A DNA stretch of 21,865 nt from Ichthyosporea sp. XGB-2017a (Eukaryota; Opisthokonta; Ichthyosporea), in assembly GCA_002811675.1 (NCBI GenBank), contig PDIM01010269.1:15603-37467 (forward strand), given 5' to 3'. Shown here piece after piece: positions 14,069-21,865 of the stretch (position 1 is its first letter; every line of letters starts with the position of its first letter). A program made the translations under genes and the position numbers. Under the pieces are notes generated by a model. The model was not told the origin of the DNA and ran no database searches. It was given only the letters and a program-made list of their open reading frames with translations.

Positions 14069-16654
14069 ATGTCCAGACTGTGGCTACTATTGGGTGCATT
14101 GCTTGTCTTAGGAAGGGCACAAGCGAGTGACCTTTGTGCATCTACACACATGCGTGTGGGATTTAGCGCAGAGTTGGAGTCTGTGAGTGCTGGTGTAGAG
14201 GGAACACTCACAATTATCAATGATTGTACATTTAGAGTTACCGAATTTGGCTATGATGGCCACGGTGAGGCAATGTGGTGGGCGGCCCAAGACTTAAAGT
14301 CACTGGCAAAGGGAATCCCAATGGAAGAGGGGAGGGGTACTATTCTGCAAGGCTATGGGAAGAGGACAATTTACGTACAACTTCCAGAAGGATCAACTTG
14401 GGACAATGTTGGGGTGCTTTCGATATGGAATCAGAAATATAAAGTACCCTTGGCAGGAGTTGTGCTTGGCCAAGGTGACAAGGGCGGGGTGGTGTTGCCG
14501 GGATTTACCTTAACCTATGAAAACTGCCAGACCTTGCAAAAAGATGTTTTGAACCTACACTGGACAATCAATTCGAATACGAACAGAGTAGATTTCGGGC
14601 TGGAGGCACATTTACCCACAACGCAATATATATCGTTCGGCTTTCCTTCGGGAAAGTTTAATTCTATGATCGGAGGGGATGTGACATTGGCTGGATACAT
14701 AGGAAATGTTTCTTTTGCCAAGGACCTGTATCTTGGTTCCTATAGTGAGTGCAATGCGTCAGATGGTGTGTGTGTAGAAAAGGGCAAGGACGACCAAAAA
14801 GTCAAATTGGAGGGGTGGGAGCTTGCAAATGGTGTGATGCATGTCAAGTATTCCAAAGACCTTTCTTCCATTCCCTCGCTGACAGAGCCTGTCTATATTC
14901 TTTGGGCGTATGGCGATCTGGATCTCAAGTCTACGGTAGACTACCCTATTGCCAAATATCATTTCGAAAATCGCGTTTCTCCAGGGGAGACGATTCACTT
15001 TGGGGAGCCTTCGTACTCATGCCAACCTTTAGTGAGCAAAAGTAAACCCTTGTCGGATACTAAACTCTTGTCGAATACACAGACATTTAATGTGACAGTG
15101 GGGTATGGTTCAAAATATGGTGTATCATTTTACATCAATGGTGAAGAAACACCGATGTTGAATGTTAGCCAGGGCATAGAGTATATATTTTCAGTTCAAG
15201 CGGGACATCTCTTTCCATTGTATATAACCACGAGCGATAGTGGAGGAAGGGTGGAAGATGAAACAATTTTTGCTGGATCCATGTTTAGCTTTGGAACTGC
15301 TGCTTCACCATATGTCTTGAAGTGGACCCCTCCATCAAATTCTCCAAAGATCCTGTATTATCAGTGCCCCCTCTTCAAACATCTTGGGTGGAAGGTTAAC
15401 GTGCAAAACTCTGTGGTGCTTGAAAAGAAAGAAGACGGTAGTTCTGTTACACTGCAAAAGAAGAAAGATAAAGGCCTTGTTAGACTGGAAAAGAAAGGCA
15501 ATACCAAGTCCGCAGTGAAGGAACAGAAAGAAAAAAATCACGTTGTAAACAGGAACGAAACGAAGGCGTGTTCGTATCGCTTTGCTGGCCAGTTACTTGA
15601 ATTTACGTTTTGTCAATCCATTTATGGTTCGTATGTGCTTCACTGGTCTAGCAACGGCACGCACGTGGAAATTCTTGCATCTGTAGATAATGCCAGAGGC
15701 TGGGTGTCGTTTGCAGTAGCCAGTACCGCCGGCCTGATGGATGGGGCATTTGCTGTGCTTGGCTGGGTAGGCACGGATGGGGGCAAGAATATAAAGACTT
15801 ACCGCCTGGGAAATGATAGGATCGCGGAAAGAATTGACATACAGAAAGTAACCAACATGGATGTGGAAGAGAACAGTAAGGGGACGGCAATTCGATTCAT
15901 CATGGCTTACAAAGAGGGGGAAAACAAGGGCCCGATGAATGCTCTAGCTGCTCATTCCCATTCAAAAGGGCTTTTCGCCCACTCACCTTCCGACCGTACA
16001 GGATTTTCGTTTTCCATTGAAAAGGATGGTATAACCTCCTCGGCACATACAAGGAGTTTAAAGGTAACTGCCCATATCGTCCTCATGGTGCTCGGTTGGG
16101 GTGTTTTATTGCCAATTGGAATCATCTTTGCGGCATTGCTAAAAAGAACCAGGAAACCACTATTTTTCCGCTTGCATGTGGGTGCCCAAATTATTGGCAT
16201 TTCAGCCGTTCTTGCTGGGTTTGGTTTAGCTCTAGATTTTGGATCAGGGAGCGAAGAAGCTCACAGCCACCGAGCAATGGGTTACATGGCGGTGTTCTGT
16301 ATGTGTTTGCAACTTGTTGCTTTTATTTTCCGGCCAAAGCCAAATGATTCTATTCGCGTGTATTGGAACATTGCCCACAAAACCGTTGGTCTATCTTCAA
16401 TCCTCATTGCGTGGGCCAATGTCTTTGAAGGTTTTCATCTTTTGCGTAACTCTTCGACAATAATGATTTTCCTCTGGATTGCATGCATTGTTTGCGTTTT
16501 AGGTGGGTATTTGATTTCCAAAGAACTTTTCGCACTTCAAAAGGTAAATTGGAATAATGAAGAAGAGGATGATACTTTGCTCTCGTTGGAAAGTGAATTT
16601 GGGCAGGACGAGGATGATGACCTTGTGTATGACAATCTGTCTACGAGTGAGTGA
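14069..16654 (+). CDS. DM13-DOMON-DOMON-cytochrome b561 membrane redox protein
   Basis: 861 residues from the first ATG at 14069. Predicted to carry electrons across a membrane, probably with ascorbate or a similar donor. Signal peptide about 1-20. DM13 domain about 30-135 (FGYDGHGEAMWWAAQ). First DOMON about 150-315 (LHWTINSN). A cupredoxin-like module about 336-448, with His380 and YYQC (Cys433)...HLGWKV. A Lys/Glu-rich linker about 450-494. Second DOMON about 501-651 (YVLHWSSNG). Cytochrome b561 core about 664-821 with the four expected haem His: His669, His703, His734 (SHRAMGY) and His770. The cytoplasmic tail is acidic. This is the order seen in plant proteins of the At5g54830 type, as I remember them. 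The large soluble part should face the outside or the lumen. Confidence 0.92.
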   Translation: MSRLWLLLGALLVLGRAQASDLCASTHMRVGFSAELESVSAGVEGTLTIINDCTFRVTEFGYDGHGEAMWWAAQDLKSLAKGIPMEEGRGTILQGYGKRTIYVQLPEGSTWDNVGVLSIWNQKYKVPLAGVVLGQGDKGGVVLPGFTLTYENCQTLQKDVLNLHWTINSNTNRVDFGLEAHLPTTQYISFGFPSGKFNSMIGGDVTLAGYIGNVSFAKDLYLGSYSECNASDGVCVEKGKDDQKVKLEGWELANGVMHVKYSKDLSSIPSLTEPVYILWAYGDLDLKSTVDYPIAKYHFENRVSPGETIHFGEPSYSCQPLVSKSKPLSDTKLLSNTQTFNVTVGYGSKYGVSFYINGEETPMLNVSQGIEYIFSVQAGHLFPLYITTSDSGGRVEDETIFAGSMFSFGTAASPYVLKWTPPSNSPKILYYQCPLFKHLGWKVNVQNSVVLEKKEDGSSVTLQKKKDKGLVRLEKKGNTKSAVKEQKEKNHVVNRNETKACSYRFAGQLLEFTFCQSIYGSYVLHWSSNGTHVEILASVDNARGWVSFAVASTAGLMDGAFAVLGWVGTDGGKNIKTYRLGNDRIAERIDIQKVTNMDVEENSKGTAIRFIMAYKEGENKGPMNALAAHSHSKGLFAHSPSDRTGFSFSIEKDGITSSAHTRSLKVTAHIVLMVLGWGVLLPIGIIFAALLKRTRKPLFFRLHVGAQIIGISAVLAGFGLALDFGSGSEEAHSHRAMGYMAVFCMCLQLVAFIFRPKPNDSIRVYWNIAHKTVGLSSILIAWANVFEGFHLLRNSSTIMIFLWIACIVCVLGGYLISKELFALQKVNWNNEEEDDTLLSLESEFGQDEDDDLVYDNLSTSE

Positions 16655-16662
16655 TAGTAGTC

Positions 16663-16702
16663 GAAAGAGAGAGAGGGAGAGAAAGAGAGAGAGAGAGAGA
16701 GA
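16663..16702 (+). repeat. GA-rich microsatellite
   Basis: About 40 bases of nearly pure (GA)n beginning eight bases after the stop codon of the b561 gene, in its 3' UTR. Confidence 0.9.
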
Positions 16703-16762
16703 CCCAGGTGATTGTGAAACACTGGTTTTTCCAATGTAAATATTTTTCCAAAAAGAGCACAT

Positions 16763-16777
16763 TTTATTTGAAATAAA
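16763..16777. terminator. Back-to-back polyadenylation signals of two convergent genes
   Basis: AATAAA on the plus strand (16772-16777) serves the b561 gene. TTTATT (16763-16768) reads AATAAA on the minus strand, 11 bases past the stop of the PHTF gene. The two 3' ends must overlap by some bases. Confidence 0.6.
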
Positions 16778-16778
16778 A

Positions 16779-18902
16779 CTAGCCCTTTAATTTGTACAAC
16801 TTTAGTTTAAAGCCAAGGAATTCTGAAAGTATCCCCGAAAAAGCCGACAAAACGACCATGCGGGTAATATTGTAAAGCAAGGGGTTCATGGAAAGACCAC
16901 TGATTTTGTAGGGAGATTCCAGCTCCTTTAATAGTTGGGTGGCAAGCTTCAGGACATTGTTGCAGATATCCAATTCTGCTTTCTTTGATGGGTTTTGTTC
17001 AAGACGAAGATAAAGATTAATTTGCTCCGTCAAAAGCACAGAAGTGTTTTGGTATTTTCTATTGATTCGACTACCCAGTGTCATAAAGCGCAATAAAAAA
17101 ACACTGATAAAGAGACACCATCCAAGAATTTCCAACTCCATCAAGGAGGCCAAAAATCTTTCACCATCCTTTCCGCGATCCATAAACTGGGCTGCGATAA
17201 TGGCAACCAGAAGAAGGGCCAGGAAAAAGGTGGTCGATACAATGATATCCACCGATCGTTGGGGTCCTTTTCGTTTCAGATAAGCTCGCAATGACAGCCA
17301 CATTTTAATGTTTGACACTTTGTGTAGACGAAAGTGGGGTAGAAAATGGCGCTTGGCTTTGCGCTGGGAAGTCAGAGCGCAAAAGTATTTTGCGATAAGA
17401 CACCGTTGATAGTATGACCGTTCAGCGACCGCTAGCCCCAGAAAAAAAGCCCCCGAAAGAAGAGCCGTATTAATGAGACTCACAATGAGCATAAAATTGA
17501 TCGTGATATTTCCACCAAAGGCGACCATTGCAAAGTCTTTCACTCCCAATGACATTGGGTCTTTTTGAGCTATAATGGCATACACACGATGCACAGGAGG
17601 CGCAATGCTTAGACAAACAACAGCCAAAACCCCCACGTAGCTGTAAAACGCAGGTAAGTGGCTGCTTTTCATTTTGGATGTTATGCATTTGCTCAAATTG
17701 GTCAAAGAGTACTTGCCTTTGATGCCATTAAGGTAGGGCACAAACGCATTGATGGTGAATCCTCCCCCGACACCACCTCCTACCACCTCATCCCCCCATG
17801 AGGAGTGACCAAAGCTACCCACTTTCGGCTGAAGATTAGCCAAATTTTCATGCGACCGGTGTACCCTTTTGAAATTTGGATAGCTTTTAGTTCGCTCCTC
17901 ATTCGAAGCGACTCTGGTAAATCTAGTTTTTTTTCCTTGCACGACACGCCTCTGAGAACTCCCCTCCCCATCCTCTTCATCCACTTGCGTCTGTGGAAGG
18001 TCAGACTGCTCCGATAATAAGTCATCCACATGCTCCTCATACTCATCATCGGACGACTCTTCACTAAAAACCCCATGTTTGCCTCCTTCCATACCGCCCC
18101 CGATGGAAGCATTTCCCGTACTCACCCCAAAAGCAGGCTGCTCCTTCCTCAGTTCCTCATCCACTTTGCTTGCTTTTGCAGCAGACACATAGGAGCGCTC
18201 CGTTGCTGTAGTCGAGGACACCTGCGCATAAACTCCGGCCAGCAAGAGAAATACCATCACAGGTATATACGCATCTGGCATGCACACCGAGCTAGACAAA
18301 ATCTCTTCACTTGCACTATTTTCACCAGTGTTTTCCTCCATAGGCCCTTCACCTTTCACTGAAGAACACTCCCCATTACTATGATCAAAACTATGTCCCA
18401 ACCATTCAAACATCGCCACTGCAAGGCCCCTCCCACATCCTGATTCCCCAACTCCCGACGGCAACAAGAGGTGCACCTGGTTCACACACATATCCTGGTT
18501 TCCTTGCATCAGCAAAACCAAAAGGATTCCTAACTGGATAAAGTACAGCACAGTCGCAATCAACCATACCTTCAAGGAGGTTTCGCGGATCCATAGAGAA
18601 GGGAAAAAGGGGAAAAACATGCATTGGAAAAATTTGATGCGAATCAACTGAGGCCACAAAGCTGACGTCTTTTCTTTAAAAAAAGTGGATCCTTTAATAA
18701 GATCTACATCAATCAGCTCCGGCTTAACCTTTCCGGTCTTGTTTGAGACTTTAGTCTGCAGCCCCTCCAATCCATCAAACTCTTCTTGTTCCGCCAACCG
18801 TTCCCAAGACGCCTTGTCATAGTTGGAAATGCGATCTTGAATATGATCAATCGTTGCATTCAGCAACGATGAAGTGGACGCTGATCTCTGCATGGTCCCC
18901 AT
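16779..18902 (-). CDS. PHTF: PHTF family membrane protein
   Basis: 707 residues from the ATG at 18902; the open frame continues seven codons upstream without an ATG. Homologue of animal PHTF1/PHTF2, which despite the old name (putative homeodomain transcription factor) are multi-pass endomembrane proteins. The N-terminal block (about 20-120) has the family signature VKPELIDVDLIKGSTFF and then FFPFFPSLWIRE. The middle (about 240-380) is an acidic, Ser-rich disordered stretch. The C-terminal third (about 520-707) is strikingly conserved: NIKMWLSLRAYLKRKGPQRS, LLTEQINLYLRLEQNP, NNVLKLATQLLKELESP and GLSMNPLLYNIT. Around seven hydrophobic segments are visible. The molecular role is unknown in this lineage. 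Transcription converges with the b561 gene and diverges from the gene at 19388. Confidence 0.93.
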   Translation of the reverse strand: MGTMQRSASTSSLLNATIDHIQDRISNYDKASWERLAEQEEFDGLEGLQTKVSNKTGKVKPELIDVDLIKGSTFFKEKTSALWPQLIRIKFFQCMFFPFFPSLWIRETSLKVWLIATVLYFIQLGILLVLLMQGNQDMCVNQVHLLLPSGVGESGCGRGLAVAMFEWLGHSFDHSNGECSSVKGEGPMEENTGENSASEEILSSSVCMPDAYIPVMVFLLLAGVYAQVSSTTATERSYVSAAKASKVDEELRKEQPAFGVSTGNASIGGGMEGGKHGVFSEESSDDEYEEHVDDLLSEQSDLPQTQVDEEDGEGSSQRRVVQGKKTRFTRVASNEERTKSYPNFKRVHRSHENLANLQPKVGSFGHSSWGDEVVGGGVGGGFTINAFVPYLNGIKGKYSLTNLSKCITSKMKSSHLPAFYSYVGVLAVVCLSIAPPVHRVYAIIAQKDPMSLGVKDFAMVAFGGNITINFMLIVSLINTALLSGAFFLGLAVAERSYYQRCLIAKYFCALTSQRKAKRHFLPHFRLHKVSNIKMWLSLRAYLKRKGPQRSVDIIVSTTFFLALLLVAIIAAQFMDRGKDGERFLASLMELEILGWCLFISVFLLRFMTLGSRINRKYQNTSVLLTEQINLYLRLEQNPSKKAELDICNNVLKLATQLLKELESPYKISGLSMNPLLYNITRMVVLSAFSGILSEFLGFKLKLYKLKG

Positions 18903-19387
18903 ATATCTTCCCCCAGACACCAACTAAGCCTTTTCTAGAAACCTTTTCGTAGCTAAGGTGGGTGGGGGGGGGCAGGTAAATCTAAATCTCCCGCTTCTCC
19001 ACAGACACAAAGAGACAAGAAGAGCTATGAATCTCTTATTTTGCTTCTCTGAGGTGTTTCGTGTCTTTTATTATCAAGGCACGCTCCTTGGTCAAAGACC
19101 AAAGAAGGAGGGGTTAGGGAAGGGTGCTATAGTCATTGTAAGGATCTATCCATTGTCAAGTAATTAGGGTTATGGATGTTCCTTACATGAGGTTTAATTT
19201 TTAATTTTCCTTGGAGTGATGTGCCTTGCTGTTATTATAAGTTGCCTGTTTGGTGTTGTGTTTCATTGCCGTGTCGTGTATTTGTTTACCTTGGGATTTG
19301 TACTGCTGTTGGTGTGTACAGTTCTTGTGTGTGTTGGGCGTGTGTCTGTGTGTAAAGGGGCCTTTGTTAAAAGGAAACAAAGAAAAC
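18903..19387. promoter_or_regulatory. Divergent intergenic region, two promoters
   Basis: 485 bases between the PHTF start (minus) and the TPR-like gene start (plus), so both promoters should lie here. A G-run sits at about 18958-18972. The right half is GT-rich on the plus strand. An open frame runs through 19250-19387 into the next gene but has no ATG, so I treat it as 5' UTR. No clear TATA box or tRNA. Confidence 0.45.
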
Positions 19388-20731
19388 ATGTTCTTTACAA
19401 CTGGAGGCAATAGGGGGCAGATGCAGGGATTGGTTAGGCTTGCCCAGGTAGCAAGGGCAGTCAGGTCGAGGGGATCGTGGAGTGTTTCAGGTGACGTGAG
19501 GATGCATAGCATTGCTCGGGTAATGGTTGGCTCTGTGCAGCAGAATCACCTTGTCACTGGCAGCAAGTGCCAAGAATACCAATATTCTTCCCATGCAAAT
19601 GGGGCATTCTTGGCAGGTGGGATTGCGCTTGTGTGTTCAGCATTGGGTATTTCTCAGTATCAGGAAGAGGCCCATTGTGAAGCGCAAACCGAGGAAAAGG
19701 AGGGTGGATTTGTAACCAAAGATCAGGAGGCTTCAGTGGAAAAGAAAACAGTTAAAACGGGAAAGGGGGGGAAACAACACGGAATGAAGAAGAAGGAGCC
19801 GGAAAAGAAAGAGGACTTTTTGTTTGCTGATGAACGGGTGCTCTCTGCATATGTGAAGCAGCTGAGAACCGATGACATGAAGGCAAAAGTTTTATTTGCA
19901 CAGGGCTTGTGCAAAGAAAAGTTTGGTGCAGACCCTGTAGACTGCCTTATGTATTATAGATGGGCACTGGTTTACAAGCCCCGACATCAGTTTGCGTTGA
20001 TGCGCGCTGCAAGAGCGTGTGAGGCGATGGGGAACCTTGACGAAGCTGAACGTTTCTATGTGAGATTTAGAATATTTCACCCAGATGCTAATTTCCGAGA
20101 GTATGCAAACTTTATGTGGAAGAAGCGTGAAAATATTCCAATAGCTAAAGAGCTGTTTGATGAATTGATAAAGGTCAGACCATCCTTGACGGCGTATTTG
20201 GCAGCCGCCCAGTTTTATTGGGAAGGCGTCAAGGACAAAGTCACCGCCGACAAACTTTTTCAAGACATTTCCCATAAGTTTGACCGCTACTCCGACGCCA
20301 TTTACATGTGTGGCAAATTCTTAGAGGTAGAAAAGGGGGATCACGACATGGCCGAAAACTACTACAAAAGGAGCATCAAGCTCTTTGAAGACACTGTGTC
20401 TGCACAAACTCAAGGACGAGGACCGGGAGCTGTCATTGCAGTGGCTGGGGCAGGAAGCATTATCGACAAATCCCAAGAGGTGCCTCTGCGCTCTGGCCGC
20501 CCACCTCTTGTGGAGCTGTATGAGGATATGTATCGAGACTATGTGCGCTTTCTGCGAGAAGTGAGACAGTCCCCAGCAATGGCAGATGAAGTTGAAGCTC
20601 GCGGAAAGAGAATGTCAGAAATCTATAGGCTTCGAGTGGAAAATGCGGACCTTTTGTCTCTCACACAGTGGCGAAATCACATCAAGAAGAGAAACATTGA
20701 CTTTCGTTTCGATATCAACCAGTGGAAATAA
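19388..20731 (+). CDS. TPR-like protein with mitochondrial-type N-terminus
   Basis: 447 residues from the first ATG (19388). The first 50 residues are rich in Arg, Ser and Gly with almost no acid (QMQGLVRLAQVARAVRSRGS), fitting a mitochondrial presequence. One hydrophobic helix (about 73-92) follows, then a Lys/Glu-rich disordered stretch (about 97-143). From about 150 to 340 helical pairs with TPR/HAT spacing appear, e.g. YYRWALVYKPRHQFALMRAA, GNLDEAERFYVRF and DHDMAENYYKRSI. A Gly/Ala-rich loop (about 342-358) and a helical C-terminus end the protein. I infer a membrane-anchored mitochondrial scaffold or tether and do not recognise an orthologue. An ATTAAA lies 34 bases past the stop. Confidence 0.7.
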   Translation: MFFTTGGNRGQMQGLVRLAQVARAVRSRGSWSVSGDVRMHSIARVMVGSVQQNHLVTGSKCQEYQYSSHANGAFLAGGIALVCSALGISQYQEEAHCEAQTEEKEGGFVTKDQEASVEKKTVKTGKGGKQHGMKKKEPEKKEDFLFADERVLSAYVKQLRTDDMKAKVLFAQGLCKEKFGADPVDCLMYYRWALVYKPRHQFALMRAARACEAMGNLDEAERFYVRFRIFHPDANFREYANFMWKKRENIPIAKELFDELIKVRPSLTAYLAAAQFYWEGVKDKVTADKLFQDISHKFDRYSDAIYMCGKFLEVEKGDHDMAENYYKRSIKLFEDTVSAQTQGRGPGAVIAVAGAGSIIDKSQEVPLRSGRPPLVELYEDMYRDYVRFLREVRQSPAMADEVEARGKRMSEIYRLRVENADLLSLTQWRNHIKKRNIDFRFDINQWK

Positions 20732-20965
20732 ACTTTTTACTTGCGATGGCCGTTTCTAAACCTGATTAAAATGCCAAACTCTTATCTATCCCCTCTCATG
20801 ACTTGTAAATGCCAAAATTGGCAACTTTTCAGCAACCTTTATTGCTCAATTCGCTGATCCCACTATTCCCATTGTATACGAACGATGATGTAGGTGTATG
20901 AATGACTATAAACAAATCAACAGATGAACCCCGAAAAATGTTTTTTTTTAAACCTCAACAGCAAT
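20732..20965. terminator. Convergent 3' region with two polyadenylation signals
   Basis: ATTAAA at 20765-20770 is a plausible plus-strand signal for the TPR-like gene. TTTATT at 20838-20843 reads AATAAA on the minus strand, about 120 bases past the universal stress protein stop. A T-run sits at 20941-20949. No coding sequence seen. Confidence 0.45.
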
Positions 20966-21436
20966 TCACGGAACAATCAAAACAGGGCAAGGTACATTGT
21001 AAAGGCAATAGGACGAAACTGAACCAATGATTGCCTTTTTCAGTTTACCAAGGCCCCTGCTCCCAACAACCAACATGCCAGGCTTCAAGTCGTTGCACAT
21101 TCTTTCAATCACATGCTTAGGTGAGCCATACTCTACAAACCCTTCAACTTTCTTTACATGATTCGATTTAAACGCAACAACACAATGATTAACAAGATTC
21201 TCACATGCCTTTCGTACATAGGCACTCATATCACTACTCAGATTCCCAGACCCCGAAGACAGCTCTATATCACTGAGTCCATGCAACAGATTCAAATCAT
21301 ACTCATACGCAGACACAACCGCAACCCTGTCTAGCTCCCCATCGATAAATCCCAAAGCATGACTAATCACACTTGCACAAGCATCAGAACTATCCACACA
21401 CACAATAACAGTATGCCCTTCTCTACAACCTCCCAT
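20966..21436 (-). CDS. Universal stress protein (UspA family)
   Basis: 156 residues, a normal single-domain Usp length, from the ATG at 21436; the frame is open further upstream without an ATG. The first strand HTVIVCVDSSDA carries Asp15 of the nucleotide site. The end carries the ATP-binding signature G-x2-G-x9-G-S (Gly125, Gly128, Gly138, Ser139) followed by the last strand CPVLIVP. This is the ATP-binding subgroup by motif. Usp proteins bind nucleotides and respond to stress; the specific role here is unknown. The gene is intronless and converges with the TPR-like gene. Confidence 0.93.
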   Translation of the reverse strand: MGGCREGHTVIVCVDSSDACASVISHALGFIDGELDRVAVVSAYEYDLNLLHGLSDIELSSGSGNLSSDMSAYVRKACENLVNHCVVAFKSNHVKKVEGFVEYGSPKHVIERMCNDLKPGMLVVGSRGLGKLKKAIIGSVSSYCLYNVPCPVLIVP

Positions 21437-21754
21437 TTTGTACCCACAAAACACTTGAAAAAGATATGATTCAACAAATCTGAATATTCATTCCGAAGCC
21501 ACAAGACTAAAGGCCAGAGCCCACAATAATTACTGAGCCTGAGTAGTTCCCTCAAATTGAGCCTACAGTCTGCCAGCTTCTCGTCCCTTCTAGAAAGAAC
21601 CAACTATAGATACCAACACAACAGCAACATGTACACCTGTCCCGATCCCGATCACAAGTCTGCAGTAATTATTATTTGCTGCCTATAACGCGCGTCCCGC
21701 GTTACTATACTAATTGCTTTCACTCACAGTTCACACCTTTGCACCCCCGGTCAT
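21437..21754. other. Upstream region of the universal stress protein gene
   Basis: About 320 bases with no supported gene. A minus-strand frame (21367-21603) is a continuation of open codons overlapping the stress protein gene in another frame and has no domain. The promoter of the stress protein gene should lie here. A GC-rich CGCGCG-type patch (about 21689-21702) stands out in AT-rich surroundings. Confidence 0.5.
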
Positions 21755-21865
21755 GGCCCACTCCAAATAGTCACATAATTAGTGATCAGAATAATATTAG
21801 GAGTTATATAAAAAAAACAATAAAAAAATAAAAAAAGAAGAGAAGGGGAAAAAAAAAGAAAAAAG
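21755..21865 (+). repeat. Dispersed MITE-like repeat, copy 2 (cut by the window end)
   Basis: Same orientation as copy 1 at 1593. The first 46 bases (21755-21800) are identical; 15 extra bases follow (21801-21815), then 30 more identical bases (21816-21845), then A-rich sequence that runs off the end. The right inverted repeat seen in copy 1 is not reached. Confidence 0.65.

Noticed and set aside
18976-19004. Possible tiny intron (GTAAAT...CCACAG) upstream of PHTF
   Set aside because: Only 29 nt, G-run context, and no coding exon joins to it on the plus strand.
19250-19387. Cys-rich N-terminal extension of the TPR-like gene
   Set aside because: It would need a TTG start; the ATG at 19388 gives a plausible mitochondrial presequence.
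1-21865. Rhodopsin gene, CRISPR array or bacterial operon
   Set aside because: I looked for a rhodopsin because of the retinal synthase, and for arrays and operon-like spacing; none is present.

Overview
The window is nuclear DNA from a eukaryotic microbe. The signs are two tRNA genes without encoded CCA and followed by T-runs, AATAAA-type signals just past most stop codons, one well-supported GT-AG intron, N-terminal signal peptides and mitochondrial-type presequences, and typically eukaryotic families (receptor guanylate cyclase, PHTF, DM13/DOMON/cytochrome b561). Genes are long, intron-poor and on both strands. A CrtI-CrtB-CrtY fusion in this domain order is known from thraustochytrids (Labyrinthulomycetes, stramenopiles). 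A thraustochytrid-like protist is therefore my best guess, by inference only. The open reading frames are real, but several run upstream of their first ATG, so I moved those starts to ATG codons.

Layout. 1-1095: an accessory, probably broken or spliced gene with Myb/SANT-like sequence. 1096-2025: AT-rich spacer with a MITE-like repeat, 46 bases of which recur exactly at the far right end (21755). 2026-5532: receptor guanylate cyclase. 5779-10185: a single 1468-residue polypeptide with phytoene desaturase, phytoene synthase, lycopene cyclase and Brp/Blh beta-carotene dioxygenase domains, in principle a complete GGPP-to-retinal enzyme. 10422-12418: AFG1-like mitochondrial AAA ATPase with an unmarked 107-nt intron and a second exon. 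12529-12732: a minus-strand terminal exon of an unknown gene. 12782-13685: tRNA-Ala(AGC) and tRNA-Gly(TCC) around an AT-rich, largely gene-free stretch. 14069-16654: a DM13-DOMON-DOMON-cytochrome b561 membrane redox protein. 16779-18902 (minus): a very well conserved PHTF homologue. 19388-20731: a TPR-like, probably mitochondrial protein. 20966-21436 (minus): universal stress protein.

How they fit together. The striking pair is a cGMP-producing receptor next to a one-polypeptide retinal synthase, on the same strand and 246 bases apart. No rhodopsin gene lies in the window, so a link between retinal and cGMP signalling is only a hypothesis. The other genes look like ordinary housekeeping or membrane functions and show no operon logic. 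Some neighbours are convergent with closely spaced polyadenylation signals (16763-16777), and one pair is divergent around 18903-19387.
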